This document shows positions 22,234-33,377 of a stretch of DNA of 64,000 nt, one piece after another; within the stretch, counting starts at the first letter, position 1, and every line of letters starts with the position of its first letter. Position numbers and translations under genes: made by a program. The notes below the pieces were generated by a model that was not told the DNA's origin, made no database searches, and saw only the letters and a list, made by a program, of their open reading frames with translations. This stretch comes from Neolentinus lepideus HHB14362 ss-1 (lineage: Eukaryota > Basidiomycota > Agaricomycetes > Gloeophyllales > Gloeophyllaceae), in assembly GCA_001632425.1 (NCBI GenBank), contig KV425599.1, positions 183,281 through 247,280 of the forward strand, written 5' to 3'.

Positions 22234-23751
22234 TCACATCGCCGCGCCCTCCCCATCCTTATAATGCTCATCAAACACCCTCTTACTAAACTCCCCAAAC
22301 GTCATCCCCTCACCAACAAGCATATCCACATCCGGCTGCATAAACACCGCCAACGTCTCCCTACTCACATCTTGCGCCCCACCGCCCACCCTGACACAGT
22401 GGGGCGTCGCACGAAGTCGTCCGGCGGTGGCGAGTTGTAAAGCCTCGCCGGTTTGGAAGGCGAGGCAGTCTGGGGGGATGGAGACCTTTGTGAGGTCCTG
22501 GCCCCGGGTGCGGATGTAGAGGCCCGAGGTAGGCGAGGGCGGTGGGACGACTTCCGGTTGCGTGGAGGGGGAATCGTGGACGAACATGGCCTGTCACACA
22601 CGTCAGCGATGGTTCTACTGCTGGGGTGCATCGAGCGATCAACGTACGGAGCACAGGCCGGTTAGAAGGGAGTGGTCGATGTGGAACCCACACCAGCTGT
22701 CGATCGGCTCGTCCGCCGCAGGTGCAGATGCGCCTGCAGGAGGAGGGAAGTAGTGTAGCAAACGGGCCTTGGTGGTTTGCGAGGAGGAGATGAGGTGTGA
22801 GAGGGAGATGGAGGAGTCGGTGAGGTGGGCGGAGGCTGTAGATGTTGTGTTAGGATCAGTAAGGGGTGGGAATGAAGGGCAGGACGCACCGAACGGTTGG
22901 CAGGCGGTAGCGAGTTGACAACCGACTGTGAATACAAATCTGAGACAGATTAGTGGATTGGGTAAAGGGAACTGAGAGGGGACGATGTGTACCTTCCAAG
23001 CGCTTTGAACGCCTCCTCGAATCCTTCTACGCCCTTTTCATCTTTTGCGGGCCCTAGCGGGATAGGACGCACACTTCAACATATAGGACAGGAAAAGGAG
23101 TCAAATACGTACAAATATTATTCCCATAATATTCTGGATAGGCTTTCCGAAGTACAGACGAGACCGTCGGATTGTCAACTACAGGGTTGGCGTAGTACGA
23201 TCCCTTTAGAGTATCTTTGCCCACCGGTCAGCATTGAAACCATCAGAAATTCGGCTGGTAGAGACCCACCTGGCTTTCCATTCATAATTTCCTTCATAGT
23301 AATTCAAGTCTTCTCATTCAAGAGGCGAGTATGGAATTGCTAACCTTTCCGTGTGACCACCCGAAACTGCTTAAATGAACAAACATGCAGGGGGATGCCA
23401 GAAGAGCGAGGAATGTACCTATATCGACTCCTCGCATCTGCGTACTTCTCCCTAACATTTTCCGGTAAATGCGCGAACTTGTACGCTTGCCATAGCAGAC
23501 TTTCGCGTAGCTTTGGGTACTCCTCCGGGAGGTCCTTGACGATAATTATGCCGAGCGACTTTGGATGAGAGCCGAACGCTTGTTCTGAAAACAGGCACAT
23601 TCAAAGCCGTACTCCGATCCGCCTTTCAAATGCTCGTACCAATTGAATCGCGCAAGGAGAGGGGGTCTGATACCAAAGTTGGGTAAGATATCGACACCGC
23701 TCCGTCTGCAGTGTAAGTCAGTGGTTGAGTCTGGCGGGAGATGGTAGCCAT
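22234..23751 (-). CDS. 2-oxoglutarate/Fe(II)-dependent dioxygenase (isopenicillin-N-synthase-like fold)
   Basis: The protein has an N-terminal DIOX_N-like part (LGIIIVKDLPEEYPKLRESL ... HLPENVREKYADARSRY, then GWSHGKEIMNGKPDTLKGSY with YANP) and the 2OG-Fe catalytic core. Iron ligands are visible as HIDHSLLTGLC (HxD) and the distal His in ATPHCVR. The Arg of RETLAVFMQP would bind 2-oxoglutarate. The start ATG at 23751 opens ATISRQTQPLTYTADGAVSI. The first-intron boundaries near 23600-23690 are uncertain, and at least six further introns are needed. The stop follows GEGAAM at 22234. Family members act on diverse small molecules, so no substrate is assigned. Nothing around it suggests a biosynthetic cluster. 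Confidence 0.85.
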
Positions 23752-23770
23752 TGTGCGTTTGAGAACGTTC

Positions 23771-24255
23771 CTAGCTAGCATCTCCCTGCAGCACAGAAAA
23801 GATTCGGAGAAAGGGGCAAAATATCATATTGTGTTGGGCGCTGCAGACAATGTGGACCAGGTCCGGATACCGTGCGAACGGACCGATCGATCTCGAGATA
23901 ACCATTAATGCGGCTAGCTGCGCACTTACGACTCTTGTGTCCTGTAGTTTCTGCTCGGCTATCTGAGAGTCAGCGTTGCTCGGGATCCTAGCTGCCTGTA
24001 CATATTTGATACATCTCAAGCCATCAATCGTCCCTCCAGATAGATGTCTTGAAATCAACAGGATTAAATCAGGCTGAACTCCTCGAGAGGGTCAGCGATG
24101 TGCAGATCACCTCAACTTGAAGTCCTCTCTCAATGGCATTGGTCTTCAAGTTTGTTTACTGATAACTCACCTATAATGCGCATGAAGGCATGAACGGGAG
24201 CTTTATCAGTAGTACGAACTATGACGAACCGAGGGCCGGTTGTGGACGGTACGTG
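23771..24255 (-). CDS. Doubtful small spliced gene, no family recognised
   Basis: An exon at 24255-24171 (after an ATATAG acceptor) reads HVPSTTGPRFVIVRTTDKAP and VHAFMRIIG, with donor ATAG|GTGAGT. An exon from 24078 (acceptor GAGGAG) reads VQPDLILLISRHLSGGTIDG and stays open for about 100 codons to a stop at 23771; it may also end at GTAAGT after LQDTR. The two join in phase without creating a stop, which is the main argument for it. There is no upstream ATG that I trust and no recognised motif, and the stop lies only 20 bp from the dioxygenase ATG on the same strand. It could be a relic or part of the dioxygenase 5' leader. Confidence 0.25.
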
Positions 24256-25941
24256 CTATATCTCATATCTACAGAGCAGCCGCCCGCGAACAGATATCAC
24301 CTTCCGCCGTTCTTCCAAATTTGTTTACTGACAAGTTACAGGATGCAGTCGTAGTCGATCCCACCCAGCGACTCGATTATTACTTGGTTTACGACCCACT
24401 ATGGACTCAGCCGAACACTGGTGTCCGTGCCACAGTGGCTTGTCGTCTACGGTCGAGAATGCAACATGCCGTCAGCCGCTCCGATATGAAGATCGAGCCT
24501 ACCTGGATGTTAATGCCTTGACGTCGAGGCTGCCCCCAACGATTAATAGAAGGATATCTTGAGGCTGACACCAGTTCTTTCCACAATTGGCGCATATACA
24601 CAGCTGGGTTCTAGGATCTCATCTTCTTCTCCCAACGTGCACCTTCTTATGACCAGCCGCTCTGAGCTCTCGAGATGATGTCAACAAACGTTGACTCTTC
24701 TGTGTCATCGTCCTATATGAAGAACACTTGGCGGCTAGCGATCTGCTTTTGCTGACGCTGCTCATAGACTCAATGGCTCGGCAATACATTGCCATTTCGG
24801 CCCTCCTCTGCGGACAAGGCCAAAGAACGATAAAACTAAAACAAAGGCCCGATTTAGGACAAAGTCTAAGAACGCAAGAGGGGAAAGGACGAGAGATAGA
24901 AGGGAAACATGCCCTTGGACGTGGACAAATGACAGAAAAATATCGCAAATTCTCATGCTATACCTTGCGGTCGTCCTGTTGGTGCAGAAATTCTCCCGTG
25001 AAGTCAACACAATACGGACAGGTGGCTTCGTATGCTTCATACGCCTCAAATATCGTGGCGTCGCACGCTGAGATTAGAGCCGTCTATGTCGACGCATTCC
25101 CTTCAGGAGCGTATGTCTTCACGCCGATCATGTCCAGAGCTTACCGCATCTGAAGCGGAGTGGCTGGTATGTCCTGCCAGGGGCACAGCAAGCTATTCCA
25201 GACTTGTGTAGATATGTCATACGCATGTACAGTCCTATACCTACTTGGAATGGCGCATGAGCATGTTGGTTGATCTGGCCTCGGGTATCAAATTCTGAGA
25301 CGCTCGACTATTGCCTAGAGACGGTCATGGAACGGCATGTGCCACATTGGTAGAACTTTGCATCCATTTATGGGCATGATCATTCTTTACAAGGCAATTC
25401 ACCGCGTCTGGTCCGTGCGCAGGCTGACCAGGTATATATACCCTGCCCCGGCGTTCTTGCTTCTTTACCACTCTGGCCTTTTGGCTTAGATCAAGTGTAG
25501 TATCTGTTCTTAATAGTTTAACCACTATTATGAGGGCACCGCCCTCATTTTTGGTTATCTAATTTTTGCCGCCCTTGACCTTCGAGCTCTGCTTGCAACT
25601 CGGGGGCGTGATGACCTTGCTACTGCACTACTGGCTTGTGTCGTCGGGGGATCTCTTCCTCTCTTTTCGCTGCTTGGCTCCGATATATTCACTGGGAGAT
25701 ATTAAAGCATTCAGCGAATAGATTTGGTTGGGAGGTTCCTTAGGTTTTCCTTACTTTCAATTGGCAATGGATCGTGTTCTGTGTTTGTATACTGTATATC
25801 TGGCAATTGGACATCAAGATGATGCGTAATTCTATTGACGTTGTCCAAACATAAGACTGAGAGATTAATATTACAACTGGTGACTGCATGGTGGTGTCAA
25901 AGCACACTCCATGCTCAAACATGATCTCATAATAAATACCA
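24256..25941. other. Gene-poor stretch
   Basis: About 1.7 kb without a supported gene. Several open frames of 60-140 codons exist on both strands (for example plus 24728-25153) but show no motif, no matching splice structure and composition like the surrounding spacer. A perfect short hairpin lies at 25530-25548. The stretch probably contains the Ric1 3' UTR at its right end and unclassified spacer or transposon debris. Confidence 0.5.
25530..25548. repeat. Perfect hairpin followed by a T run
   Basis: ATGAGGGC, a 3-nt loop (ACC), and GCCCTCAT form an uninterrupted 8-bp stem, followed directly by TTTTT. In bacteria this would be a rho-independent terminator; in a fungal nucleus the meaning is unknown. 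Confidence 0.6.
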
Positions 25942-28900
25942 TCACTGTCCATTCACTACAGCCTCGAAATCCGACACGACATTCGCTTTTATGAGGGCAT
26001 CTCGCAAAGCTAATCCCGACTCGTCAATTGACCGCAAGAAACGAAGCAGCTCTCGACACAGCTGCCAATCCTCTTCTTGCATGGCGACCTTTAGCAGCCG
26101 ATGGGCATCTTCATTGCTTTCGTCCAACTGCTCGAGGTTATGAAGCACCAGAAGATACGACGCAGCGGTCTTCAGTCGACCCGTGGTCAAACATGTCTGA
26201 CCACATTGTTAGACATCGTTATGAAATACAAGGAGCCGCTCACCTCGAACAGCGACTTCGGGTTGCCCACAACGTCAAACAATCGTCTCCATCGTGTCAT
26301 CTCCGTCTTCCGAGCGCACCGCACCACCACATCCAGCGACTCGTCAAAGTGGTCCAAGAACTCGACGGCAGCATGCAGGACGTCATCGGATGGCACGCCG
26401 TCGCCGTTCGCTTCAGCGTCCTTCGATCCAGATTCGCTCTCGACGATGGTGTGCAACAGGATTTCCAAGGCATGCGCAAAGTAGACTAGGCTTTGGTAAT
26501 GCGATGCAAAGAGCGCTGCTCGTTGAACTTGGCCGGCTTCGAGATGGGCGAGCAAGACGTGATGTAGGAAGAGGTGAGACTGTCAGAAATACGAGTCAGT
26601 GACTGAGACACGCTCATATGCACAGACCCGTACGCTAGTCGCATGTCTAAATATAACAAAAGGTAAATTCGTCCGAGCAACAGCTTCATGCTCGACCCCA
26701 ATAATGATACCCTTATCCATAAGGACCGCTGGGTTTCTCAGTCAGTCCAACGGAGGAAATACATCCAGCGATGGACTCACAAAGGGGATAGAAGTCCAGC
26801 TGTATGCTGAGACTCTCCTTCGGCGTCAGACTAGCGTCGTCTTCCACATCATCCTCCGGGTTTGGCTTAGTAGGCTCGATTGCCAAAGCATTCAACCATA
26901 TCCGCAGACTCTGCCCGTCGTAGCCCCACAACGAATTTTCGAGGGCTCCGATCCCGCGAAGATGGATCCAGCAGAACTCGACGCGATCGGCCAGGATTTG
27001 CATGTCGTATCGGACTTCTTGGCTTGCAAGCTAAACACGGAGTTCAGCGCTCTTATATCGTGTATGGCGAGAAGTGCTACAACCTTTCCTGGGCGCAACA
27101 ACACGAGTTTCCCGCCCACCATCATCAGGACAGTCGCTACACTCAAATCATCGACCGGATCACCAAGCTCTGAAGCGCATACGTTAGACGAGCATCTACT
27201 TCTGGACAAGTACATGCACTCACGTTTCTGCGCATTAGGTATCATCCAACTGAGCATCCTCACCGCACTCGGCGCGGCAATAATACCATCGAACGTGATA
27301 CTCCCACAGAGATGCAATCTGATAGTATCCGTCGTCGGCACAATAAGGTAGTGAATCAGTGTATTGTCCATGGTATACACTAGCAGGGAATTGTCCACCA
27401 GGGACAATATCACCACAGGCGAGGACATGATTTCGCGGTGCAGCACGGTCTTGCTGCTGAGCTCCAGGTCGCGAGAGTACAGCCGAATCTGCCACAGACA
27501 TAAGTGCGACTGAAGAGGAGTTCCAGGCGGACGTCATACCTGGTGCGACTTTGAGACCTCAACCGCGACAATGAGGACATGGTGGAACCAGAGCAGCCCA
27601 CCCTTGACCGCGAACGCTTGCTCCTGCATCTCGTCAGCGAACAGCTTCCAGCGACCGGAGCTACTGCTGTAGTGGACAAGGCCTCTGCGTCCAGCAACGG
27701 CTACGAGTCTTCCGTCTGAACTGATGGCAGAATACCGGATAGGCCAGTTGTTGGCGAGATAGCTCTGCGGTGTCTTAGAAAAGAAGAGTCAGTATGCATG
27801 CGAAGGCCTTTATATATGATCGACGCCTACTTGGATATGCTGCCAGACGTCCGATTCTGGGTTGATGACACTCATATCCGGCTGGTCAGCTCCTCGGTAG
27901 ATAAGCACGCGGTCGTCCATTTGAAGAAACGCGTATCGTGTGTTGTCCTGTCTTGACATTAGTATTATTTCATGCACAAAGTCACAGCGCACGAACAGGT
28001 GCATGTTGACCGGTTGCCGCGCTCTTCGCAAAGGGGATTATGAACATCTCGCGACCAGCATCTACGGAAAGTTCAGAAACGTGAAACCTAGATATCGTCT
28101 GACCACTCACGAGTCGATTCACATGCGGCCAATACGATAAGTTCAAAATTTCCTGGCGACCAGAACTACCCAGACCTGCGCGTAAACGTCTCGAGAGGTA
28201 CATGTTATGCCCAAGCACAGCGCACCAAACTGCGAATCCCATTCATAAAGAGATCCTGAAACCTAGGGTGCTTCTTCAGTTAGAAGTGTACAAGACGTTT
28301 GGTGGTAGATCTCACTTTTCTGCGTCGATGTGGTCTTCAATGCCGAACCCCCATGCAAGACATCGACCCCCGACGCTCCAAACTGCCCAGCCGTGCTCCC
28401 ATCCAACAGCCAGAACATAGCCGTCAGAGCTCCACTCCATGGTAAGAACGCTACCTGGCTTCTTACCCACAACCGAGCTTGGTAGATGGAGGGTCTGTGA
28501 CCTTGGGATAACGCCATCTTGAGAAGGAAAGTTCGTCAAGTGTACCTCACCCCTAGAGAACTGTCAGTCGTTCAAGAGGCGTCAAAAGGGAAACAATCTC
28601 ACCCATGTGTACCAATGGCGACAAGTGAGAAGTAGCTGTTGACTGCAGTGCTCACGGCTCGCCGGGGTTCATCGTACATGTATTGATGCATCCCAATGTC
28701 GTCGGGATCCACTTGCCGCTGTTTCTGCACCCAGTGAGGGATCTCAAAGTTGTGAATGCACGTTCCGTGCCATCGACCGGGGTTGTCGAGGGACGCTGAC
28801 TTTTTGCCGTTCGCATCCAAACTGGCCCTAGGCCGTTCATTATCCTGTATATAGATTGTGCGTTGGTAAATGCGATGGTGAAGCACATACATACGTACCC

Positions 28901-29876
28901 GTGATAGCTCGGGATTGGACGCATTGGGCTCTGCTACGTCACGGAGTCCAACAAAGTAAGCCCTTCCATCCGAGGTAATCCATATCTCAGCGCCCAGACC
29001 ACGGGGATGGTATACCTTGGTCACAGCAACTAGGACGCGGCGTCAGAACGGACACTCGCATGTACCAGGATGTGTACCATCTCTATCCACTAGCCAAGGG
29101 AATTCGTGGTCCTCTATGTACCATGCATAGGGCTCAAACTTAGCATCCTTGTGTGGGGGATACGTCTTAGGGCCACTTTCGTCTACACCGGGCCATGGTA
29201 TACACTGGATAGCACGCGGCGAAGCTGTAGAGAAGATGATGAAGTTTCTACGAGGAGACGCCCTAAACTCAATCAGTCATGTTTAAACGACATTCGATCT
29301 CATAGCATACACTCACCATAGCAGATGCCCATCAATCCGCACGACCCCCTCCAGATGCAAAGCAAGTCCCTGTAAGGACAGACCTTCCCCCGGTCCTGGA
29401 AAGAAATGGCGCTGCGCGCTGCTTGCTAAGGGCGGGGACTTATACGCCTCCACATCCGGGTCGTATTCCACCGTCAACAGTAGCAGATACGATTTTGTTG
29501 TCTGCCATCACACGGTGCCTGAGTATGAGCAAGTTAGATGGCAAAGTGGGAAATACGCACCTGGATGACGATCCTCTTCCCTTCCGGAGACCAGTGTACA
29601 TGGGCGTTGTCGCCGTGTTCATCCAGAGATGTCTCTGTTCGCGCGAGGTATGCTAACAAGACGGAAGGCTCCAATCCTTGTGTAAGACTCGCAGAAACGA
29701 CTGGCCTAGTATACAGCACGTACTCGTACTCTCCAGATGGATAACCCGCTCCTGGTCAAGGAACAGAACCACGACTTGTGAGGACTTGGGCATAAAGACA
29801 GGGCAAGCTCAGGTGGTAGATCGGGCAGCGCGGGTTTAGTGCATAGTTGTCGAGCTGCAGACGTCGGGAAGTACAT
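25942..29876 (-). CDS. RIC1: Ric1, subunit of the Ric1-Rgp1 GEF for Ypt6/Rab6
   Basis: Ric1 with Rgp1 activates Ypt6 at the Golgi for endosome-to-Golgi traffic. The N-terminus from ATG 29876 (MYFPTSAARQL) leads into SLTRSGLSIWRVR, which joins across an intron (donor CGA|GTACGT, acceptor TTGGAG) to PSVLLAYLARTETSLDEHGD, then NAHVHWSPEGKRIVIQ. WD40-like blades cover most of 27-29.7 kb. The diagnostic C-terminal RIC1 domain reads FAHALEILLHTIVE ... AAVEFLDHFDESLDVVVRCA, RKTEMTRWRRLFDVVGNPKS, then across an intron LFETCLTTGRLKTAASYLL and WQLCRELLRFL, ending at 25942. It is spread over a dozen or more exons. No break is evident, although the middle exons were checked only for continuity of frame. 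Confidence 0.9.
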
Positions 29877-30221
29877 TGTACAGGCACCTGAAGTTTACTG
29901 CCACAAGTCGAGTATGGATGAATCCTTCTGCTCTAGGGCACGACCCAAATCATGGCCCAGACGGTATCCGTATTACTTCATATCTGGACGGAAATAACCT
30001 TCGTGCCTGTATATACATATGATCGAACTTCAAAGCTTCATACCACGCATACCTGGATGAACTGGAGAGCCACAATGATATGATTGCAATGCTAATGATA
30101 CAATGATGCGCGGACTGAGTTAATAAAATAATACGTCGTCCCAAGAAACCAACCGGACCCCACTGCCTATAATATAGTACAACATTATACTTGTATTCCT
30201 TTACCTGCGCATTGTATGTGC
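29877..30221. other. Intergenic region upstream of Ric1
   Basis: About 345 bp, AT-rich in its right half (TTAATAAAATAATACG). It holds the Ric1 promoter and the 3' UTR of the Ups1-like gene. No gene is seen. Confidence 0.5.
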
Positions 30222-31051
30222 TCAAGCAGGCCGGAAACGCGACCACGATGACACTTTGTTCCAGATGGTGATAGTGATGCTCTGAGAGGGGCTGTCGGCA
30301 CGTAACGGGGATGCCTCCGCGTCTCGGTACTCCTTGGGGGATTCAGAGGCGTGGAAGCCACCTCCGGGTGACCCACCCATGGTCATGCTTTGACGAGATT
30401 GACGGGTCAACTCGACGATCACCTTTAAGCCATCTCGCGACTGGAATGCAGTGAGCAAGAGACCTGTACTCGTGAATTGATCGCCACGTACCTTTTGAAT
30501 ATTAGACTTGAATTTCTGCAGTCCGTACTGTTCAATGCGCTTGGTCAGACCCCAACCGAAGCCGGAGACAATGCTGACATCCGTGCGCTGCAGCGTTTGA
30601 CTGCACGGAATTTGTGAGAACGAGAAAGTTATGCCATTGATGACACACGTACCCATCGTGACCAGGCTTCAAGAGAACAGATTCCCGGGCGGACAAAATC
30701 TTGACGTGTTCCAGGTTTCGGGAGCTGCAGCGCAGAACTTGACCGTAAGGATCGACCTCGCTCTCCTCAATGACCCAGGCTTCAGAGCGGGGAATAATGC
30801 CTTCCGGAGCCCAGCGAGGTAGCGAGCCTTTCTTGAGGATTAAGCGTGTGGTGACAAGGGTACCGGCTTGTGTGATGGTCCGGTCGACGACGTCACAAGA
30901 AATAACGTGGGCGGCATGTGGGTTGGGATATCGAAGAAAATAAGCCAAAGAGACAATAGACCAGGGTTCGCTGCCACCACCATCAAGACAGGAAAACGTA
31001 GTGGACCGAGGGCACTCACTCATAAGAGAAGGACTGAGAGAAGAATCTCAT
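30222..31051 (-). CDS. UPS1: PRELI/MSF1 protein, Ups1-like phospholipid transfer protein
   Basis: PRELI proteins shuttle phospholipids across the mitochondrial intermembrane space with Mdm35. Ups1 moves phosphatidic acid for cardiolipin synthesis. Exon 1 (31051) encodes MRFFSQSFSYD with the last codon split by an intron (GA|GTGAGT). Exon 2 continues EPWSIVSLAYFLRYPNPHAA, HVISCDVVDR, then TTRLILKKGSLPRWAPEG, SEAWVIEESEVDP and RNLEHVKIL. The final exon gives SIVSGFGWGLTKRIEQYGLQ with KFKSNIQK, then a Ser/Arg-rich tail. The pattern KKG.LPRW..EG and ..AWVIEES.VDP..RNL.H is closer to Ups1/PRELI than to Ups2. The C-terminal tail after residue about 190 is longer than in yeast Ups1. Confidence 0.88.
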
Positions 31052-31519
31052 ACTGGACGAACGCGCAGGCTTAGTCCCCGGAAACGTGAACTATTATGAT
31101 CCAGTATATATGGTGTCGATGTGCGATGCTGTTGAGAACGAAAGGTAATGATAGGACGAGGGAGAGATATAGAGGCTCCAACCTGCTCCAGGCTGTCTCG
31201 CAGCGCGGCTCCAGGCTTAGTAGAAACCGCGGCTTGGCTCGAGCGCTAATTACGTAAGCAATTATTGCCTCTTTAGGCAGGTCTAATAATTGATGGTCTT
31301 GTCGCAGGTCTTCCCGCAATTCAAACCTTCTAGTGTGAGCAATGTGGCAGCGGCTGCACTCCGGCAGTGGTATTTAGAGAGGGAAGAGTGCATCAGGAGG
31401 CCTACTTAAAGTTCCGCTGTGATTGAGAGTAGTAAGCTTCAAGTCATCGGACCTACAAACGTGAGGAGTCCGTGAGAGATTAATTAGATATCATCTGCGG
31501 AGTTCACTAAGCAGGTTGT
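31052..31519. other. Intergenic region between Ups1-like start and MBL stop
   Basis: About 470 bp. I see no gene. The minus-strand frame at 31071-31319 lacks an ATG and motif. It should include the Ups1-like promoter and the 3' UTR of the MBL-fold gene. Confidence 0.5.
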
Positions 31520-32972
31520 CTATCCATCATAGCCTTCATCATGTATGCTATCGCCATCACCAGGAATAAAGACTCGCAGTCCATCGTATGCGGGTCTTAC
31601 CCATATGGCCTCGCCTTCTTCTATCAGTTCTAAGCCTTCTTGTATGTTCGGGCTTGGAGTCAGAAGGTGTTCTGTCTTTCCCCCTACTGCTTCGCACATT
31701 GCAACGTACTCCTCCTGAGATACCTCGTGCCCGAAGCCTGTCAAGTACGTTCGTTGGGCGTTGAATCTTCTCGCCATAGCAATGGATTCCTTCACCCCCA
31801 AGTGCGAGGTATGAGGAAGCAGCCGTAGACAGTCTAGGACGAGGATCGGGAGGCCTCTCGAAGGCCCTGGACTATCCGATGATCGCTCCAAGAAGTCCCA
31901 AGTATCTTCTGGAATGTGTGAGACATCGGAAAGATAGATTACTTCATTTTGTATTTTGAAGCCCAGGCAAAGGTATGGGTGTATCTTCTTTGCGCCGTTT
32001 ACTGAAGGTTCTTTGGGATGCAGGGGCGTAATGCGTCCCGAATCAGGAGGTGACGATGGTGCAGTACCGGTGGGTGTGGGGATGTAAGCTGGTGGAGGCG
32101 CGGTTGAGAAAATTCGGCCATGGTGCACTTAGGTACGACGATTCAGTTGTTGACCATTTGGTGTTGGGGATGCCCATACCTGAGAATGGTGTAATTTCAA
32201 TGCCTGTATCTTCTATCTCAAACGGTACTCTGTCATCTATGATGTGCCATTTAAAGTCGGGGACCTGGACGCAGCTGTGTAAGGTACCGATCTCACTAAA
32301 TGGAAGACTTGATTAAACGTACATCGCCGCCGCCCGAGGCATATTCCTTTGACACCAGGTATGGGAAGGACCGTATAACTTCTGTAAATGTGGCTTGCGA
32401 GACATAGACATCCACGTGTGGTTGGATAGCCTGACGTAGCGTCCAGCCTACGGTAGTTGAGTCAACTCATATCCGACGTATTTACAGATGGCTATGCACC
32501 TCGAAGGTCGTCAAGACCGTTCATGGCTTGAAGAGACTGTCAGCAGGTTCGCAGGTGACAGTAGCGGATTCTTCACTTACCATCTGCGTGAGCATGTGTA
32601 ATTAGCACTGCGTCTATTCGACGCAATCCGTACTTGGGAAACCATTCTAACGCAGCCGCTTGGAAAGTCTTTCCGACATCCACAACAATTGTCCTGACTC
32701 TGTGCTTCAGAATCCAAAGACCACAACACCGCACCACACGATACCAACCTTTTCCTGCCATCGCGACCTTTAACTCTAAATACCGCAGACGTGTTCCTCC
32801 GGATGTTCTTCTTCCCCTCGGGTTTGAGTGTCGAAAGGCATGTATGGCACGGCGTGGCGTCCGGAGGGGCAGTAAGACAATCCACATGAGGAAGACCTGA
32901 AGACGTGCCAGTGCCCAGGAAAATTAGCTCGACTGCATCATCGGCGCCGTTCTGAAGTGGTGCGGAGTTCAT
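31520..32972 (-). CDS. Metallo-beta-lactamase-fold hydrolase (PhnP-like)
   Basis: The protein starts at ATG 32972 with VELIFLGTGTSSGLP and the early Cys pair region (CLTAPPDATPCHTC) typical of the PhnP/phosphodiesterase-like branch. After an intron come RNTSAVFRV and TIVVDVGKTFQAAALEWFPK, then the metal-binding THAHADA (HxHxD) in LRRIDAVLITHAHAD, the NGLDDLRGW block, and WHIIDD. The last exon carries IYLSDVSHIPEDTW, LVLDCLRLLPHTSHLGVKES and YLTGFGHEVSQEEYV, supplying the later Asp and His ligands. The substrate is not known for the fungal members. Some family proteins are cyclic phosphodiesterases. The gene appears complete, with the stop at 31520. Confidence 0.88.
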
Positions 32973-33377
32973 CGTTCTAGATGAAAGTATACGCTTCTCG
33001 GTCGACTGAGGGTACTCGGGCAGTCCTGAATATAAGCGAAAACTCGCCAGCCGTTGGCTAGCAGCACGTGCAGCTGCTTACGCCGTTATGGGCGTCAGGA
33101 AAGAGATAAGCTCCGGTCATATTCGTATGGAGGAGGAGGGGTGGCGTTGCTAGTTCATCAGAGACTGCTTTGCCCGATTGTACCGGCCAAATGCTGTGGA
33201 CAACCCGCGTCCGTATAGCACGGCTCACAACTTCCTCCTTCGATTTGCGAATCTGCCCTAGATCTGGCAGGCTTCGGGCATCTCACGTGTCCGCTATAAC
33301 ATCGATCGGTACCGAATACAAGACTACAGTATACAATGCACGAGTACTTCCTCGGCGATGCATGGACAGGCGGTTTC
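32973..33377. other. Intergenic region between MBL gene start and Rbg2 stop
   Basis: About 400 bp without a supported gene. It contains the MBL gene promoter. Frames on either strand are short and lack splice signals or motifs. Confidence 0.5.

Noticed and set aside
22207..23751. Biosynthetic gene cluster around the 2OG dioxygenase and aminotransferase
   Set aside because: The two genes are adjacent, but no backbone synthase, P450, transporter or regulator lies nearby, and the flanking genes are housekeeping.
24728..25153. 141-codon plus-strand frame in the gene-poor stretch
   Set aside because: Non-ATG start, no motif, no splice signals, and the opposite strand is equally open; it looks like chance.
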